A DNA stretch of 64,000 nt, from positions 5,208,001 through 5,272,000 of the forward strand of contig NZ_CP107880.1 in NCBI RefSeq assembly GCF_036013745.1, written 5' to 3'. The DNA comes from Streptomyces sp. NBC_00483 (GTDB taxonomy: Bacteria > Actinomycetota > Actinomycetes > Streptomycetales > Streptomycetaceae). The notes beneath the pieces were generated by a model. The model searched no databases and had not been told where the DNA came from. It was given only the letters and a program-made list of their open reading frames with translations. Positions 62,942 to 64,000 of this stretch are shown piece after piece (position 1 is the first letter of the stretch; each line of letters starts with the position of its first letter). The position numbers were made by a program, and so were the translations under genes.

Positions 62942-63101
62942 CTGCCGCGATGCCGCTGTGCCACCCCGTGGCACCCCTGTACCGCCGGTGTTGCGCACGT
63001 CACTTTCCCCACCCGTACGGCCCAGTCCTGCTCGCCCCGGCGTCCCCGTGCAGGAACTCTTGGTGAGACGCCGGAAGCTGGCAGGGAACGGCAGGAGACG
63101 A

Positions 63102-64000
63102 GTGGTGGGGAAGCGAACAGGAGGTACCGGCGGGAGACGGAGGCGGCACGGCTCCGAGAACGTGAGCGTCCGGCTCTTCCTGCGGCTGCTGCCCCTGCTG
63201 CTCGTCATCGGCGGCGCGGTCTACGAGTACGTCACTCCCAGCGGCTTCCCCGGCGCCCCCTTGTTCAGCGCGGCGCCGCTGGTGGCCGCACCGTTCTTCT
63301 CGCTCGGCGCGACGATCCTGGTCGGCGTGGTGTCGATCGGCGCGATCACCGCCGTGCACCTGCGCTTCACGGAGAACCTCGACTCGGTGTTCGTCACCGA
63401 GATCGTCACCGTGGCCACCGTCTGCCTGCTGGCCTGTCTGCTCAACCGGATCGTCTACCGAAGTTACGAGCAGCTGGCCTCCGCCCGTGAGATCGCGCAG
63501 GCCGCGCAGTTGGCGGTGCTGCCCGAACCGGCCCGGCGACTCGGCGGCTTCGTGATCGCGGCGCGCTACGAGGCGGCGCAGGAAGGCGCGTTCATCGGCG
63601 GTGATCTGTACGCGGTCCAGGACACCCCGCACGGCATCCGGATCATCGTCGGCGACGTGCGCGGCAAGGGCATGGGCGCGGTCGCCGCGGTCGCCGTCGT
63701 CATCGGCGCGTTCCGGGAGGCCGCCGAGCAGGAGGGCTCCCTGGAGGCGGTCGCCCAGCGCCTTGAGCGTGCCCTGGCCCGCGAGGGCACCCGGCGCAGC
63801 GGCATCGACGACTTCGAGGGCTTCACCACCGCGGTGCTCGCCGAGATCCCGCACGGCGTCGAGCTCGTCCGCGTCCTCAACCGCGGCCACCCCAGCCCGC
63901 TGTTGCTGCTCGGCGACGGCACCGTACGCGCACTCGATCCGTGCCAGGCGGCGCTGCCGCTCGGCATGAGCGAACTCGGCAGCTGGCCCGACCGGGCCGT
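63102..64000 (+). CDS. PP2C/SpoIIE-type membrane phosphatase (partial, runs off the right edge)
   Basis: An open frame starting GTG 63102 behind AGGAG and still open at the end of the window (299 codons shown). A basic N-terminus leads to three or four membrane helices (about 25-45, 55-80 and 85-115), a linker (RSYEQLASAREIAQAAQLAVLPEPARR, core AAQLAVLPEP), then the SpoIIE-type PP2C domain from about residue 145: IGGDLYAVQ, IIVGDVRGKGMGAVA (metal-binding Asp residues), and LNRGHPSPLLL. Phosphatases of this kind reactivate STAS antagonists, so a link with the STAS protein at 53761 is possible but unproven. Confidence 0.88.
   Translation, partial: MVGKRTGGTGGRRRRHGSENVSVRLFLRLLPLLLVIGGAVYEYVTPSGFPGAPLFSAAPLVAAPFFSLGATILVGVVSIGAITAVHLRFTENLDSVFVTEIVTVATVCLLACLLNRIVYRSYEQLASAREIAQAAQLAVLPEPARRLGGFVIAARYEAAQEGAFIGGDLYAVQDTPHGIRIIVGDVRGKGMGAVAAVAVVIGAFREAAEQEGSLEAVAQRLERALAREGTRRSGIDDFEGFTTAVLAEIPHGVELVRVLNRGHPSPLLLLGDGTVRALDPCQAALPLGMSELGSWPDRA

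Overview
The window is a chromosomal segment from a high-GC actinomycete, almost certainly a Streptomyces. The evidence is codon use saturated with G/C at third positions, BldC, an Lsr2-type nucleoid protein, a tRNA-integrated actinomycete element, and a core gene order (dnaX, purD, purC, lsr2-like, purSQL, purF, purM, vdh, bldC, hrpA, DEAD-box helicase) that I recall as conserved Streptomyces synteny.

Positions 1-9091 hold the right-hand part of an actinomycete integrative and conjugative element (AICE). It carries a zinc-ribbon RRQRL protein, a TraB-type FtsK/SpoIIIE DNA translocase, small spread-like membrane proteins, a primase-polymerase and a DUF3987 replication protein, excisionase and tyrosine integrase, and abuts tRNA-Ser(GGA), its presumed attachment site. 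Two unexplained DNA structures stand out. One is a pair of palindromic direct repeats just after traB, a candidate transfer locus. The other is a nine-copy inverted iteron array around a cruciform between the replication gene and xis, a candidate origin. The left end of the element is outside the window.

Positions 9,200-33,600 are core genome: SRP RNA, dnaX, and purine biosynthesis genes purD, purC, purS-purQ-purL, purF and purM, all on the + strand. Interspersed are a degenerate M48-like membrane protein carrying an intergenic-type repeat inside its reading frame, an N,N-dimethylformamidase-like protein, a DesK/DesR-type two-component system with its ABC exporter, three tRNA-Gly genes, an Lsr2 paralogue, a mycothiol-dependent isomerase-family protein, a META lipoprotein, and a Tat-exported sulfatase preceded by a short cysteine-containing leader peptide. 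Two tandem-repeat arrays fill the kilobase after purL.

Positions 33,600-50,800 continue the core: DUF3073 protein, valine dehydrogenase, bldC, HrpA helicase, an ABC-2-like membrane protein, a Phe-Asp-Glu tRNA cluster plus a second tRNA-Asp, a membrane metallophosphoesterase, a minimal metallopeptidase, a lipoprotein, a DEAD-box RNA helicase with an RGG-rich tail, an amino-acid permease and tRNA-Lys.

After tRNA-Lys the content looks more accessory: a secreted NucA/NucB-type nuclease with a convergent small protein that may be its partner, a STAS/GAF-ANTAR operon, two acetyltransferases flanking two DUF5994 proteins, a large NB-ARC/LuxR regulator, an alginate-lyase-family lipoprotein, the initiator tRNA, and a truncated PP2C phosphatase at the right edge. 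These suggest stress and signal-transduction functions.
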